Positions 1 through 8,616 of a DNA stretch of 19,599 nucleotides are shown piece after piece. Both the position numbers and the translations under genes were made by a program. The DNA comes from Fimbriimonas sp. (GTDB taxonomy: Bacteria > Armatimonadota > Fimbriimonadia > Fimbriimonadales > Fimbriimonadaceae). The notes below the pieces were generated by a model. That model was not told where the DNA came from. It saw nothing but the letters and a program-made list of their open reading frames with translations, and searched no databases. How positions within the stretch are numbered: the first letter of the stretch is position 1; every line of letters begins with the position of its first letter. The DNA lies in the NCBI GenBank assembly GCA_030447945.1, contig JAUJNV010000037.1:1-19599 (forward strand), read 5' to 3'.

Positions 1-1
1 C

Positions 2-1111
2 GTGCAGATGGACCCCGTACAGATCGACCCCGTGCAGATAGACCCCGCGCTGTTCCGCGAAAACGAGCGGACTTCGCCCCACGCGGCGGCACGGCAGTAC
101 GTCGACGTCGGCGCGCTCTCGTGCGAAGCGGGGGGGCGCCTGGAGTCCGTCACGGTGGCGTACGAGACCTGGGGCCCCCTGAACGCTGCGCGGGACAACG
201 CGGTCCTCGCTTGCCACGCTCTCTCCAGCGATTCGCATGTCCTCGGCTGGTGGGAGCGCCTCTTCGGCCCCGGACGGGCGGTCGACCCCTCCCAATACTT
301 CATCGTCGGCACGAACGCCCTAGGAGGCTGTCAGGGCACCACCGGACCCGCTTCCGTCGCGCCCGACGGACGTCCCTTCCGCTCGCGGTTTCCGATGGTG
401 ACGGTGGGCGACATGGTCGAGGTCCAGCGGCGGCTGATGGACCACCTCGGCGTACCGCGCCTGGCCCTCGTAGCGGGGGGAAGCATGGGCGGCATGCAGG
501 CGCTGGAGTGGACCGTCCGGTTTCCGGGATTCGCCGAAAAGGCGTTCGTCACCGCGAGCTGCGCCGCCCACAATGCGATGCAGATCGCGTTTAACGAGGC
601 GGCCCGGCAGGCCGTCGTCCGCGACCCTCGGTGGCGGGGAGGCGACTACGACGAAGAGGACCAGCCGGACGGGGGCCTCGCGGTGGCCCGGATGATCGGC
701 CATCTTTCCTTTCTGAGCCAGGCCGCCTTCGAGGCAAAGTTCGGCCGGCGGCTGCAGGACAAGGAAAGGTTCGACTACCACATGGGAGTGGAGTTCGAGG
801 TCGAGAGCTACTTGCGATACCAAGGAGAGAAGTTCACGCGCCGGTTCGACGCGAACAGCCTGCTCATCCTGACCCGCGCCATCGACTACTTCGACCTGCG
901 GTCCCTGGCGGGCTCCCGGACGGAGTACCTCTTCACAAGCTTCACCTCCGACTGGCTCTATCCGACGCACCAGAGCCGCGCGCTTCACGAGATGGCCCTG
1001 TCCGCCGCGTGCCCCAGCCATCTCGAGGAGATCGATCTCGCCTACGGGCACGACGCCTTCCTTTTGGATGCCGACCACCAGGGCCGTCTCTTGCGAGAAC
1101 TGCTCGGATAG
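2..1111 (+). CDS. metX: homoserine O-acetyltransferase (MetX)
   Basis: An alpha/beta-hydrolase-fold acyltransferase that activates L-homoserine with an acyl group (usually from acetyl-CoA) for methionine synthesis in the cytoplasm. The nucleophile elbow GGSMGG places the catalytic serine at about residue 161. The rest of the triad is Asp317 in FTSDWLYP and His350 in YGHDAFLLD, counted from the GTG at base 2. The segment AHNAMQIAFNEAARQA is typical of MetX. At about 369 residues the length is normal for the family. The first in-frame start (GTG at 2, ATG at 8) lies at the window edge, so the true start may be upstream. The N-terminus carries three near-identical 5-residue units (xQxDP). Family members can use acetyl-CoA or succinyl-CoA, which I cannot decide here. 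The next gene is convergent, so no operon is visible on this side. Confidence 0.93.
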   Translation: MQMDPVQIDPVQIDPALFRENERTSPHAAARQYVDVGALSCEAGGRLESVTVAYETWGPLNAARDNAVLACHALSSDSHVLGWWERLFGPGRAVDPSQYFIVGTNALGGCQGTTGPASVAPDGRPFRSRFPMVTVGDMVEVQRRLMDHLGVPRLALVAGGSMGGMQALEWTVRFPGFAEKAFVTASCAAHNAMQIAFNEAARQAVVRDPRWRGGDYDEEDQPDGGLAVARMIGHLSFLSQAAFEAKFGRRLQDKERFDYHMGVEFEVESYLRYQGEKFTRRFDANSLLILTRAIDYFDLRSLAGSRTEYLFTSFTSDWLYPTHQSRALHEMALSAACPSHLEEIDLAYGHDAFLLDADHQGRLLRELLG

Positions 1112-1113
1112 CC

Positions 1114-1168
1114 CCGCCGTCGTCGCCGCACGGCCCGTGCCGGCGCCCGCGCGAGGCGCGCACGGCGG
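1114..1168. terminator. possible bidirectional terminator between convergent genes
   Basis: The 57-bp gap between the metX stop and the stop of the opposing GH4 gene is GC-rich and self-complementary. CCGCCGT (1114-1120) pairs with ACGGCGG (1162-1168), and a GCACGG/CCGTGC pair lies inside. There is no T run on either strand, so this is a hairpin between converging genes and not a proven intrinsic terminator. Confidence 0.3.
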
Positions 1169-2560
1169 CTAGTCGTAGCCGGGAAGAAAGGCCGCCTCGG
1201 CCTCGAACAGGCGGTGCGTCATCTCCTTGATCTCGGCCGGCGAACAGACCGCGGAGGTCAGGGGGTCGAGCATCAGCGCGTGGACCGCCATCTCCTTCGA
1301 CCGGTGGATCGCCGCGTCTGCGCCCAGGTCGAACATCCTCATGTTCGAATCGCAGATCGCCGCCATCTGCTTAGGAAGGCGCCCGACCCGCGTAGGCTGA
1401 AAGCCGTTCTGGTTCACGAGGCAGGCCACCTCGACGCACCCGTCGGCGGGGAGGTTCTCGATACAGCCGCCGTTCGGCACGTTGCCGTGGATCTGGATGG
1501 CGACGTTCTTCTCCACCGATTCGATGATCCAGGCGCCGTACTCGTAGGTGCGGTCGTACTTCACAGGCTCCTCGCCCGAGATCTGGTGCATCCGGGTGTC
1601 GTCCGACCGCTTGCGCCAGCTCGGCCAATTGTCCGCGTAAAAGCTCTCCTGGCCGCGGTAGCCCGTGTCGGTGTACTTCTCCAGGAGGTCCTTGCGCTTG
1701 CGGTAGTAGGGAAGATATTCGCTCAGGTGGCCGCTCGACTCCGTAATGAACGCGCCGAAGTGGAGCATCATGTCGCTGCGCACGGGCTCGGCCTTCGCGA
1801 AGACGCTCTCCCGGTCGCGCGCCTGTTCCATGAGGACCGGGTAAAGGTCCTCGCCGTCCGGGCCCTCGAAGCGCGTGAACCACGCGAGGTGGTTAATGCC
1901 TGAGCACTCCCAGCGGACCTGCTCGTACGGCACCTTCGCGTAGCCGGCGAGCATGCGCGACGTGCCCTGGACGGAGTGGCACAGCCCGACGACCCGCGTG
2001 TCCGTCGTGCGCTCGGCGGCGAGGCACATCATGTTCATCGGGTTGGTGTAGTTGAGCACGATTGCCCTCGGACACATCCGCTGCACGTCTTTCAGGATCT
2101 CGATCCACACGGGGATCGTTCGTAGCGCCTTGAAGAGGCCCCCCGGGCCGATGGTGTCGCCGATGTTCTGGCTCACGCCGAACTCCAGGGGGATGTCGTT
2201 GTCGAAGCGCACGCAGTCCACGCCGCTGACTTCGATGGCGTTCACGATGTAGTCGGTGCCCGGCAGAAGCTCTGCCCGGTCGGTGCTGGCGCGGATCGTC
2301 CACCCGTCCCCGTCCGGCAGCCCCTCGACGACCTTGCGCATGAGCCGCTCACTCAGAGCGAGCCGCTCCGCGTCGACGTCGATCAACCGCAGCTCGCCCC
2401 CCTGGTTGCCCGGGATCAGAGCGACGTCTTTGAGGATGGAGTTTGTGAAAAAGCTTCCCGCGCCCACCATCGTGACGTTGATCTTGCGGGGCATCCGGCC
2501 GGGCAGTCCGAGACGCTCGTCGGGAAGGGAATGCTCAAGATGGGAGGTGGCGGCGGCCAT
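1169..2560 (-). CDS. GH4 family NAD-dependent glycosidase (alpha-galactosidase/MelA-like)
   Basis: A glycoside hydrolase family 4 enzyme. These cytoplasmic enzymes cleave glycosidic bonds by an NAD+- and Mn2+-dependent oxidation-elimination mechanism. The N-terminal Rossmann fold begins with VGAGSFF (residues 32-38 from the ATG at 2560). YTNP (171-174) is the conserved asparagine motif. Cys194 in LCHSVQ and His224 in GINHLAWF are the expected metal ligands. The 463-residue length is normal. I chose the ATG at 2560 over an upstream TTG at 2578 because neither has a strong Shine-Dalgarno sequence and the ATG is the usual start type; another Met sits at residue 23. The CHS and GINH motifs favour the alpha-galactosidase/alpha-glucuronidase branch over phospho-glycosidases, but the substrate is inferred. 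No sugar transporter lies beside it. Confidence 0.88.
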   Translation of the reverse strand: MAAATSHLEHSLPDERLGLPGRMPRKINVTMVGAGSFFTNSILKDVALIPGNQGGELRLIDVDAERLALSERLMRKVVEGLPDGDGWTIRASTDRAELLPGTDYIVNAIEVSGVDCVRFDNDIPLEFGVSQNIGDTIGPGGLFKALRTIPVWIEILKDVQRMCPRAIVLNYTNPMNMMCLAAERTTDTRVVGLCHSVQGTSRMLAGYAKVPYEQVRWECSGINHLAWFTRFEGPDGEDLYPVLMEQARDRESVFAKAEPVRSDMMLHFGAFITESSGHLSEYLPYYRKRKDLLEKYTDTGYRGQESFYADNWPSWRKRSDDTRMHQISGEEPVKYDRTYEYGAWIIESVEKNVAIQIHGNVPNGGCIENLPADGCVEVACLVNQNGFQPTRVGRLPKQMAAICDSNMRMFDLGADAAIHRSKEMAVHALMLDPLTSAVCSPAEIKEMTHRLFEAEAAFLPGYD

Positions 2561-2598
2561 GGCTCCAAGGTAGCACAAAGGGAACGTTAACGATCCCC

Positions 2599-2627
2599 CT
2601 GGAGATCTCGTGCGTCATGTCTATAAT
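2599..2627 (+). promoter_or_regulatory. candidate promoter for the response regulator
   Basis: A perfect TATAAT lies at 2622-2627. Its upstream partner 17 bp away is only CTGGAG (2599-2604), which keeps T2, G3 and A5 of TTGACA. Transcription would start near 2634, giving an approximately 90-nt leader before the response regulator ATG at 2726. Confidence 0.4.
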
Positions 2628-2648
2628 TAGAGGGTGCGACCCTGGTAA
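2620..2648 (-). promoter_or_regulatory. candidate divergent promoter for the GH4 gene
   Basis: On the minus strand TTACCA (2648-2643) is followed after exactly 17 bp by TATAGA (2625-2620). Each hexamer matches the sigma-70 consensus at 4 of 6 positions. It overlaps the plus-strand TATAAT, so the two divergent genes could share one promoter region. This is judged by eye only. Confidence 0.35.
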
Positions 2649-2725
2649 GACCGCCGGGAAAAAAGTGTGGCAACGCGCCGACTCGCAGTAGGGTAGAAAG
2701 CAATACGGCCTTCGACTGAGCCTTA

Positions 2726-3199
2726 ATGTCCAAGATAACGGGATCTGGAAACGAGAGCAAGCTCATCCTCCTCATCGAGGACAACATCGATGACGAGCGC
2801 CTGACGCTTCGGGCTCTGCGGCGCAACAACGTCATGAACGAGGTTGTCGTCGCCTACGACGGCCAAGAGGCGATCGACTATCTGTTCGCGACGGGCCAGT
2901 CGGAAGGGAGGGACCTCGGCGTCATGCCGGCGCTCGTGGTGCTCGACCTCAAGCTTCCGCGCCTCAGCGGCCTCGAGGTCCTGCGGCGCATGCGCTCGAA
3001 CGAGACCACGAAGCGCATCCCCGTCGTGGTACTGACTTCCTCCGACGACCAGGAAAAGATCGAGCAGGCCTACGAGGCGGGGGCCAACTCCTTCATCCAG
3101 AAGCCGACCGATCCGAACGAGTATTCGGAGATGGTGCTCCAGATGGCGATGTACTGGCTCCTTCTCAACCGGGTGACGCCGGAGCGCACCTACGCCTAG
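2726..3199 (+). CDS. single-domain response regulator (CheY/Rcp1-like)
   Basis: A stand-alone receiver domain of 157 residues with no output domain. It would be phosphorylated by a histidine kinase and act by protein contact. The acidic pocket is LIEDNIDDE (Glu18-Asp19). The phospho-acceptor is Asp74 in LDLKLP. The switch residue is Thr104 in LTSSDD, and the conserved lysine is Lys126 in QKP. The long loop before the phospho-acceptor and the C-terminal MVLQMAMYWLLLN helix resemble the Rcp1 group, which works with phytochrome-like or other hybrid kinases. No kinase is present in the window, so its partner is unknown. The ATG at 2726 has no clear ribosome binding site. A short gap to the tRNA genes follows. 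Confidence 0.9.
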   Translation: MSKITGSGNESKLILLIEDNIDDERLTLRALRRNNVMNEVVVAYDGQEAIDYLFATGQSEGRDLGVMPALVVLDLKLPRLSGLEVLRRMRSNETTKRIPVVVLTSSDDQEKIEQAYEAGANSFIQKPTDPNEYSEMVLQMAMYWLLLNRVTPERTYA

Positions 3200-3217
3200 C
3201 GTGGGGGCCGGGCCTTG

Positions 3218-3226
3218 TGCCATACT
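3218..3226 (+). promoter_or_regulatory. possible extended -10 for the tRNA pair
   Basis: TG-C-CATACT (3218-3226) fits an extended -10 box (TGn plus 4 of 6 bases of TATAAT) and would start transcription a few bases before the tRNA-Asp at 3239. No matching -35 is seen. It could equally be chance. Confidence 0.25.
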
Positions 3227-3238
3227 CCCTCTCTGTTC

Positions 3239-3314
3239 GCGGGTGTAGCTCAGTGGTTAGAGCGCCGGCCTGTCACGCCGGACGCCGCGGGTTCAAGTCG
3301 CGTCATCCGCGCCA
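3239..3314 (+). tRNA. tRNA-Asp (GTC)
   Basis: A full cloverleaf of 76 nt can be folded, with encoded CCA at 3312-3314. The acceptor stem is GCGGGTG with CATCCGC (one G:T). The D arm is GCTC/GAGC. The anticodon loop CTGTCAC carries GTC at 3272-3274. The T loop is TTCAAGT. The T stem has one mismatch, G3290 against G3300 (standard positions 52 and 62), where a C is expected on the 3' side. Confidence 0.93.
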
Positions 3315-3326
3315 TTCCCGACTCCT

Positions 3327-3402
3327 GCCGCGGTAGCTCAGTTGGTAGAGCATAGCACTGAAAATGCTAGGGTCACCGGTTCAAGTCCGGTCTGCGGCAC
3401 CA
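3327..3402 (+). tRNA. tRNA-Phe (GAA)
   Basis: A clean 76-nt cloverleaf lies 12 nt after the tRNA-Asp, with encoded CCA at 3400-3402. The acceptor stem is GCCGCGG with CTGCGGC, the anticodon stem TAGCA/TGCTA encloses CTGAAAA, and the anticodon GAA is at 3360-3362. The T stem ACCGG/CCGGT is perfect. It is probably co-transcribed with tRNA-Asp. Confidence 0.96.
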
Positions 3403-3430
3403 CCCTTTTCTCCCCTCGGGAGCTCGGCTT

Positions 3431-4159
3431 ATGGTGAAGTGGGACCGCTCCAAAGGCCGCGCCGAGCCCATCCGGCTACTTAACCTGGTCGCCGAGAAGG
3501 AGAACGGCGAGCCGCTCGTGGACGTGGGCGAGCACGCGCCCTCGATGCGCATCCTCCGTCCGCAGGTGATCCCCTACGTTCGTCGGACGGTGGCGGAGAT
3601 GTGCGAGCGCGCAGCGCAAAGGCTCCCCGCAGGAATGCACCTTGGCTTGGTCGAGGGCTGGCGGCCCCTCGAACGCCAACAGCGGATCTACGACTTCATG
3701 TGGCGCCACGCGGCGGAGGCCTTTCCCCATCGAGATCACGCCGCGCTGCGCCGCACCGTGAACCGGTGGGTCGCCCCGACGGATCAGAAGGCGCCGCCCG
3801 GCCACTGCACCGGCGCCGCGGTGGACGTCTGGCTCGTCGACGACGAGAACGAGCCCATCGAGGTAAGCGCGCCATACGACCGCTATGGCGCGGCGCCGAC
3901 CTATGCGCTCGGTCTCACGGAGTGCGCGCAGCGTAACCGCACGGCGCTCGTCGAGGCGATGCTGGACGTCGGCTTCTCCAACTGCCGCGACGAATGGTGG
4001 CACTACAGCTACGGCGACACCGGCTGGGCCGTCCGGCTCGGCTACGACGAGTGCTACTACGGCCTGGCCCAGCTCGATCCCGCCCTCTATGCGGAGCTGG
4101 AACGGATGCACGAAGAGTCGATGATCGACCGTCCCAGCCCGTTCCTGCCGCCAACCTAG
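3431..4159 (+). CDS. ddpX: D-alanyl-D-alanine dipeptidase (VanX/DdpX, peptidase M15D)
   Basis: A zinc dipeptidase expected to hydrolyse D-Ala-D-Ala, a peptidoglycan precursor. It has the family's transition-state arginine in GWRP (Arg78). The zinc ligands are His125 and Asp132 in GHCTGAAVDVW, and His191 in EWWHYSYGD, with catalytic base Glu188. At 242 residues it is slightly longer than VanX (about 200). No signal peptide is obvious, so it is probably cytoplasmic. The ATG at 3431 has GGGAG at 3418-3422, 8 nt upstream. No vanH/vanA or D-Ala transporter genes are adjacent, so D-Ala recycling is more likely than glycopeptide resistance; this is inference. The stop codon overlaps that of the opposing gene. 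Confidence 0.88.
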   Translation: MVKWDRSKGRAEPIRLLNLVAEKENGEPLVDVGEHAPSMRILRPQVIPYVRRTVAEMCERAAQRLPAGMHLGLVEGWRPLERQQRIYDFMWRHAAEAFPHRDHAALRRTVNRWVAPTDQKAPPGHCTGAAVDVWLVDDENEPIEVSAPYDRYGAAPTYALGLTECAQRNRTALVEAMLDVGFSNCRDEWWHYSYGDTGWAVRLGYDECYYGLAQLDPALYAELERMHEESMIDRPSPFLPPT

Positions 4160-6522
4160 CCCTTCTTCTTAGGAGGCGGCAAGCTGAAGTCGATAGGATC
4201 GGGCATCGTCACCCCCGACGGCACAAAGGAATCCGGAGTGAGGAGCAGAACGTCCAGCGCCATGTCGGCCCCCTGGGCGCCCACGACGCGGATGCGGATC
4301 GTGCTTGATCCGCCCGCGAGCCGGGTCTTTCCGAGGCGGTACCACGCGAAACCCTCGCCGTAGGGACTGAAGGGGCCCTCCGCGATCGTCATGGTTTGGC
4401 CTCCGATGATCGCCTGGACGTCCTTCCGACGATTCGCGGGGATCCGGGCGGCGATCCACAGCTCTTGGTCCGCTTGGGTCCGCACGGGGACGGTGTAGTT
4501 CGCCCAGTAGTCCTTGCTCTCCGGCGCGATCTGCGTCCGTAGGCTCAGGACGGCTTCGCTGCTGCAGCCTGGCGACGGCAGAACTTCGCTGAAGGTGTGC
4601 TCGCGTGATGCCTCGGCTTCGATCCATGCGAACCTGCCGACCTTGTACGCCAGCTTCTCCAGCGACCGGCGCAGCAGCGCGAAGCTCCCGCCCGGGTTCC
4701 GCTCGAATCCCGCGACGTGGTCCTTGAAGAACACGCGGTCCTCCGTCGTGTCGCGCTTGAGGACGTCCGCGCTGATGATGAGTGCGGCAAACCGGGCGAC
4801 GGTCTCCTTGAACGCCGGCTCCGGGATGGGAATCTCATCGATGCCTTGAATCAGCAACGGGTACTCCGTGAGCGTGACCTCCACGCCCCCCTTCACCACC
4901 TTCGGCTTGGGGTCGGAGCCATCCACGGCCTCGAACGTCGCCTTCTTCGGCTCGACCATCCGGAGCTTCACCCTCTGCGGCCCCGACCGCGCCCAGATCG
5001 CGACGCTTTCCGGCAGGCGATAGCCGAAGTAGCCCGTGCCGAAGTCGATCCGGTTCCCGCTCAGGGGCGCCGGAAGCCACCACTGCCCACCCGGAAGGCG
5101 CTGGGGGACGGCTGGGTTCAGCGCATTCTCGGGAAAGAACACCGGACGGGGCGAGTCGGAGCCCGCCGAGGCCGCCCGGCGGGGCGCCACGGCACTGATC
5201 GCCATATTGGTCTCGGCGGCAGCGCAGCGGAGGAACGCGCCACCCGCTCCCACCGCGAAGAGATCCTCCACGACGTTCGGGACGAGCGCGGCCTCGCCGG
5301 TGCCCGCGTCGACGTCGGTGCCCAGCAGCCAACCGCGTGTGTCCCAGCGCAGGATGCTGCTGGCGGCCCGGCTCGCCCCCTCCAGGACGGCGCTGGGGGT
5401 GGTGCCCGCCGTTCGAATGCCGATTCCGTCAACCGGCGAGGTCCGCTGCTCATAGGGCGCGGACCACCCCATCCATTCTTGGACGACGGGCACGTCCGCC
5501 GCCCCCCGGATCGCCGCGACCATGCGCGCGTACCGTCTCTCCACCGCGGAGTGGACCGCGTCGCCGATGTCTCGCCAGGCCACGCTGCGGCGGCTGTCGC
5601 AGGGATAAAGCTTATCGACCTTGGGATCCCACAGAACCGACACGCCGCGTGTGGTCGACCACAAAGGCACGAGTCGGGCGAGGTGGTCGAAGTCGTCGAT
5701 GTCCGACGAGCTCATAGACCAGCTGCGGAGCGCCGTCTCGATGTTCTTGTACCGGCTCTCGAGCTGCGCCGCCAGCTCCATTCGGAAGTAGGGGCTGGTG
5801 GGAATGAAGCGCATCTCCCGGCCCGGCAGCGCCAGCGTGCGCCCGAGGGGGTTGACGAATCCGCGGAGGCCCGGTCCCGTGGGGTGGCGCTTCAGGCTCG
5901 CGAGGAGCGCGTCCCGGTGGGCGTCCATCTCTTCCCATAGGTCCGGTAGCTCGAGGCTTGCCATTTCGGGATAGATGAGCAGGACGTGCTCTACCCCGGT
6001 GCGCTTGACCTCGTAGGTCAAGCGTCCGTTCACGATCGGGACGCGCTCGCTCCTCTGGATCGTGGAGTCTCGCCGCGAGGCAAGAACGACGAGTGCGCTC
6101 GTCGCGCCCGGAAGCTCCACCGTCACCGTCCTCGGCTCGACGATTCCCGACACGCGATAACCTTGCGGCTCCACCGCAATCCCCTTCGCCATCGGCGCGA
6201 GGGAGCTGACGGCGATGAGGTAGCGCATCCCCGCGGTCTCCAGCGCCGCCAGGGCCGCCTCCCAGCCCATGCCGCCTGCGGGAAGCTCGACGAGGACATC
6301 CGTGGCTCCGGCCTCTTTGGCGGCCGCGATGGAGGCGAGGGAGCCGTCTAGGCGGAGTCCGACCGGGAGGTAGGGGACCCCGTTCCAGACCAGCGCGTGG
6401 CGCTCGTCTATCTGCCAGGTCGCGGGGGGGGCGTTCGACGGACGATAAACGCCGTCTCGCCGCTGAGCGCCCGCAACAGCGGCCAGCGAGCACAGCGCGA
6501 GGGCGCACAAAAGGGGCCGCAC
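4156..6522 (-). CDS. large secreted protein, GH42-like barrel with CBM-like C-terminal module
   Basis: I do not recognise a named family. From the GTG at 6522 the 788-residue protein begins with a clear signal peptide, [19 protein letters not shown], cut before Gln. Starting at the upstream in-frame codon (6558) would put 12 polar residues before it. Residues about 25-110 ([36 protein letters not shown]) look like the first strands of a TIM barrel. The stretch [15 protein letters not shown] followed by SDIDDFDHL resembles the GH42/GH14 pattern of a short helix before a conserved Trp. From about residue 633, WIEAEAS to LDVLLLTPD looks like a CBM6/35-type beta-sandwich. A role in binding or cutting polysaccharide outside the cytoplasm is therefore possible but unproven. 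I could not identify catalytic glutamates with confidence. It ends in a Pro/Lys-rich tail. Confidence 0.75.
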   Translation of the reverse strand: MRPLLCALALCSLAAVAGAQRRDGVYRPSNAPPATWQIDERHALVWNGVPYLPVGLRLDGSLASIAAAKEAGATDVLVELPAGGMGWEAALAALETAGMRYLIAVSSLAPMAKGIAVEPQGYRVSGIVEPRTVTVELPGATSALVVLASRRDSTIQRSERVPIVNGRLTYEVKRTGVEHVLLIYPEMASLELPDLWEEMDAHRDALLASLKRHPTGPGLRGFVNPLGRTLALPGREMRFIPTSPYFRMELAAQLESRYKNIETALRSWSMSSSDIDDFDHLARLVPLWSTTRGVSVLWDPKVDKLYPCDSRRSVAWRDIGDAVHSAVERRYARMVAAIRGAADVPVVQEWMGWSAPYEQRTSPVDGIGIRTAGTTPSAVLEGASRAASSILRWDTRGWLLGTDVDAGTGEAALVPNVVEDLFAVGAGGAFLRCAAAETNMAISAVAPRRAASAGSDSPRPVFFPENALNPAVPQRLPGGQWWLPAPLSGNRIDFGTGYFGYRLPESVAIWARSGPQRVKLRMVEPKKATFEAVDGSDPKPKVVKGGVEVTLTEYPLLIQGIDEIPIPEPAFKETVARFAALIISADVLKRDTTEDRVFFKDHVAGFERNPGGSFALLRRSLEKLAYKVGRFAWIEAEASREHTFSEVLPSPGCSSEAVLSLRTQIAPESKDYWANYTVPVRTQADQELWIAARIPANRRKDVQAIIGGQTMTIAEGPFSPYGEGFAWYRLGKTRLAGGSSTIRIRVVGAQGADMALDVLLLTPDSFVPSGVTMPDPIDFSLPPPKKKG

Positions 6523-6605
6523 ATCTAAAAGGGTACCTGCCCTACACTGGAAGACCACGAGAAGAGGAGGGGCTGGGGGGCGCCGTGCGTTCGGCAGGCA
6601 TCGGC

Positions 6606-6611
6606 TATCAT
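6606..6611 (+). promoter_or_regulatory. -10 box of a likely leaderless transketolase transcript
   Basis: TATCAT at 6606-6611 ends six bases before the ATG at 6618. That is the normal distance from a -10 box to the transcription start, so the mRNA would begin at or next to the start codon. No Shine-Dalgarno lies in front of this ATG and no good -35 is seen. Confidence 0.4.
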
Positions 6612-6617
6612 CCCCTT

Positions 6618-8609
6618 ATGATCGCCGCCAGCTTGGACGAGGTCTGCATCAACACGATCCGGGGCCTCTCGATAGACGCCGTGCAAGCCGCCAACAGCGG
6701 GCATCCAGGGCTGCCGATGGGCGCCGCTCCCATGGCCTACGCGCTCTGGACTCGCCACCTGAAGCACAATCCGAGCGACCCCCTCTGGTTTGACCGCGAC
6801 CGATTCCTTCTCAGCGCGGGCCACGGCTCGATGCTGCAGTACTCGCTCCTCCACCTGACGGGCTACGACCTGCCGCTGGACGAGATCAAGCGCTTCCGCC
6901 AGATGCACAGTCAGACGCCCGGCCACCCGGAGAACTTCGCCACTAAGGGGGTTGAGATGGCGACGGGGCCGCTGGGGCAGGGGTTCGCGCACGGAGTGGG
7001 CTTCGCCATCGCAGAGAAGTTTCTCGCCGCGAAGTACAACCGGCCGGAGCATGAGGTGGTGAACCACTTCACCTACGTGATCTGCTCCGACGGCGACCTG
7101 ATGGAGGGCGTGTCTTACGAGGCCGCCTCGCTCGCGGGGCACCTGAAGCTGGGCAAGCTGATCTACCTGTACGACGACAACGGCATCACGATCGACGGGA
7201 GCACGGAGCTGGCCTTCACGGAGGACACTGCCGCCCGCTTCGTCGCCGCGGGCTGGCACGTCCAGAGCGTAGACGGGATGAACGTCGATGCGGTGGACCG
7301 GGCCATCCTCGAAGCGAAGCTGAACGAGGACCGCCCCTCCCTCATCGCCTGCCGGACGATCATCGGCTACGGCAGCCCCAACAAAGCGGGCACTTCGAAA
7401 GTCCACGGGTCGGCGCTGGGGCCGGATGAGGTCCGGCTCACCAAGGAGAGGCTGGGCATCCCCCCGCAGCCGGCCTTCTACGTGCCGGAAGAGGCACTCG
7501 CGCATTTTCGCCAGGCCGTCGACGAAGGGCAGAGGCGGCAGCGGGAGTGGGAGGGTCGGATGCAGTCTTACCAGGCCGCCTATCCCGCCGAAGCCGCCGA
7601 ACTCAGGCGCGCCTTGGAGGGCGACTTCGGCGACGCGTGGCTGCAGGCGCTGCCCAGCTTCAGCGAAAAGGTAGCCACCCGCAAGGCAGGCCAGACGGTT
7701 CTCAATTCCATCGCTCCGCACCTGCCGAGCCTCCTGGGCGGGAGCGCCGACCTCGCGGAGAGCACGTTCACGCACATCGAGGAGGGCGGAGACTTCGAGC
7801 CTGCGGCGCCGACCGGGCGGAACATGAACTACGGCATCAGGGAGCACGCGATGACCGCGGCGGTAAACGGGATCACCCTGCACGGAGGCGCCCGTGCCGT
7901 CGCCTCTTCGTTCCTGATCTTCACGGACTACTGCCGCCCGTCACTCCGGCTGGCGGCGCTCATGGAGTGCCCGTCGATCTTCGTCTTCACCCACGACTCC
8001 ATCGGCCTCGGCGAAGACGGCCCGACGCACCAGCCGGTCGAGCACCTGACGGCCCTCCGGGCGATCCCGAACTTCAACCTCTTTCGCCCGTGCGATGGTA
8101 ACGAGACGGCCGTGGGCTGGAAGGTCGCGCTCCAGTCGAAGAACACGCCGACGCTCCTCGCGCTGACCCGGCAGGGCCTCCCGCCCCTTACACCGGAGAA
8201 TGTGCGGGAGCATCCGGCGGAGAAGGGCGCGTACATCCTCCACGAAGCTTCGGGCGGCACGCCGCGGCTCATCCTCGTCGGTACCGGCAGCGAGGTGCAG
8301 CTCTGCGTCAAGGCGAGGGAGACCTTGGAGGCCGAGGGGATCCCCACGCGAGCGGTGAGTATGCCGAGCTGGTACCTCTTCGCTCTTCAGAGCGAGGGCT
8401 ACCGCCGGTCTGTGTTCCCCGTGCGTGTGCCCACCGTCTCGGTCGAGGCGGGGTCAACGCTGGCGTGGCCGCGCTACTCGCAAGCTCAGGTCGGTCTGGA
8501 CCGCTTCGGCCTCTCCGCCCCCGGCGACGAGGTGATGCGGGAGTTCGGCTTCACGCCGGAGAACGTCGTGGAGACGGCGAGGTCTCTTCTTGGACAAGAG
8601 CCCGGGTAG
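6618..8609 (+). CDS. tkt: transketolase
   Basis: A thiamine-diphosphate enzyme that moves two-carbon ketol units between sugar phosphates in the pentose phosphate pathway. From the ATG at 6618 it is 663 residues, the usual length. The N-terminus [13 protein letters not shown] and [10 protein letters not shown] is diagnostic. SDGDLMEG (157-164) is the ThDP/metal motif. [17 protein letters not shown] (from residue 457) is the pyrimidine-domain signature, and RQGLPPL lies in the C-terminal part. A GTG at 6585 would add 11 residues and has AGGAGG 14 nt upstream, but family alignment and the TATCAT box favour 6618. The frame is intact over 2 kb. A small ankyrin gene follows after 7 nt, and a divergent secreted-protein gene lies upstream. 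Confidence 0.95.
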   Translation: MIAASLDEVCINTIRGLSIDAVQAANSGHPGLPMGAAPMAYALWTRHLKHNPSDPLWFDRDRFLLSAGHGSMLQYSLLHLTGYDLPLDEIKRFRQMHSQTPGHPENFATKGVEMATGPLGQGFAHGVGFAIAEKFLAAKYNRPEHEVVNHFTYVICSDGDLMEGVSYEAASLAGHLKLGKLIYLYDDNGITIDGSTELAFTEDTAARFVAAGWHVQSVDGMNVDAVDRAILEAKLNEDRPSLIACRTIIGYGSPNKAGTSKVHGSALGPDEVRLTKERLGIPPQPAFYVPEEALAHFRQAVDEGQRRQREWEGRMQSYQAAYPAEAAELRRALEGDFGDAWLQALPSFSEKVATRKAGQTVLNSIAPHLPSLLGGSADLAESTFTHIEEGGDFEPAAPTGRNMNYGIREHAMTAAVNGITLHGGARAVASSFLIFTDYCRPSLRLAALMECPSIFVFTHDSIGLGEDGPTHQPVEHLTALRAIPNFNLFRPCDGNETAVGWKVALQSKNTPTLLALTRQGLPPLTPENVREHPAEKGAYILHEASGGTPRLILVGTGSEVQLCVKARETLEAEGIPTRAVSMPSWYLFALQSEGYRRSVFPVRVPTVSVEAGSTLAWPRYSQAQVGLDRFGLSAPGDEVMREFGFTPENVVETARSLLGQEPG

Positions 8610-8616
8610 GCCGACC

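Noticed and set aside
320..1078. Long open frame on the minus strand opposite metX
   Set aside because: High-GC shadow; metX is intact with its full catalytic triad.
3410..3422. Hairpin CTCCC-CTC-GGGAG after tRNA-Phe as a terminator
   Set aside because: Only five pairs and no T run; its right side is the ribosome binding site of the dipeptidase gene.
3431..4159. Vancomycin resistance cluster
   Set aside because: Only a VanX-type dipeptidase is present; no vanH, vanA or two-component pair beside it.
4717..5940. 407-codon plus-strand open frame opposite the large secreted protein
   Set aside because: Very rich in Arg, His and Gly and without family motifs; the minus-strand frame has a signal peptide and normal composition.
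6525..7883. 452-codon minus-strand open frame opposite transketolase
   Set aside because: Shadow of a strongly conserved gene; the composition is typical of antisense high-GC frames.
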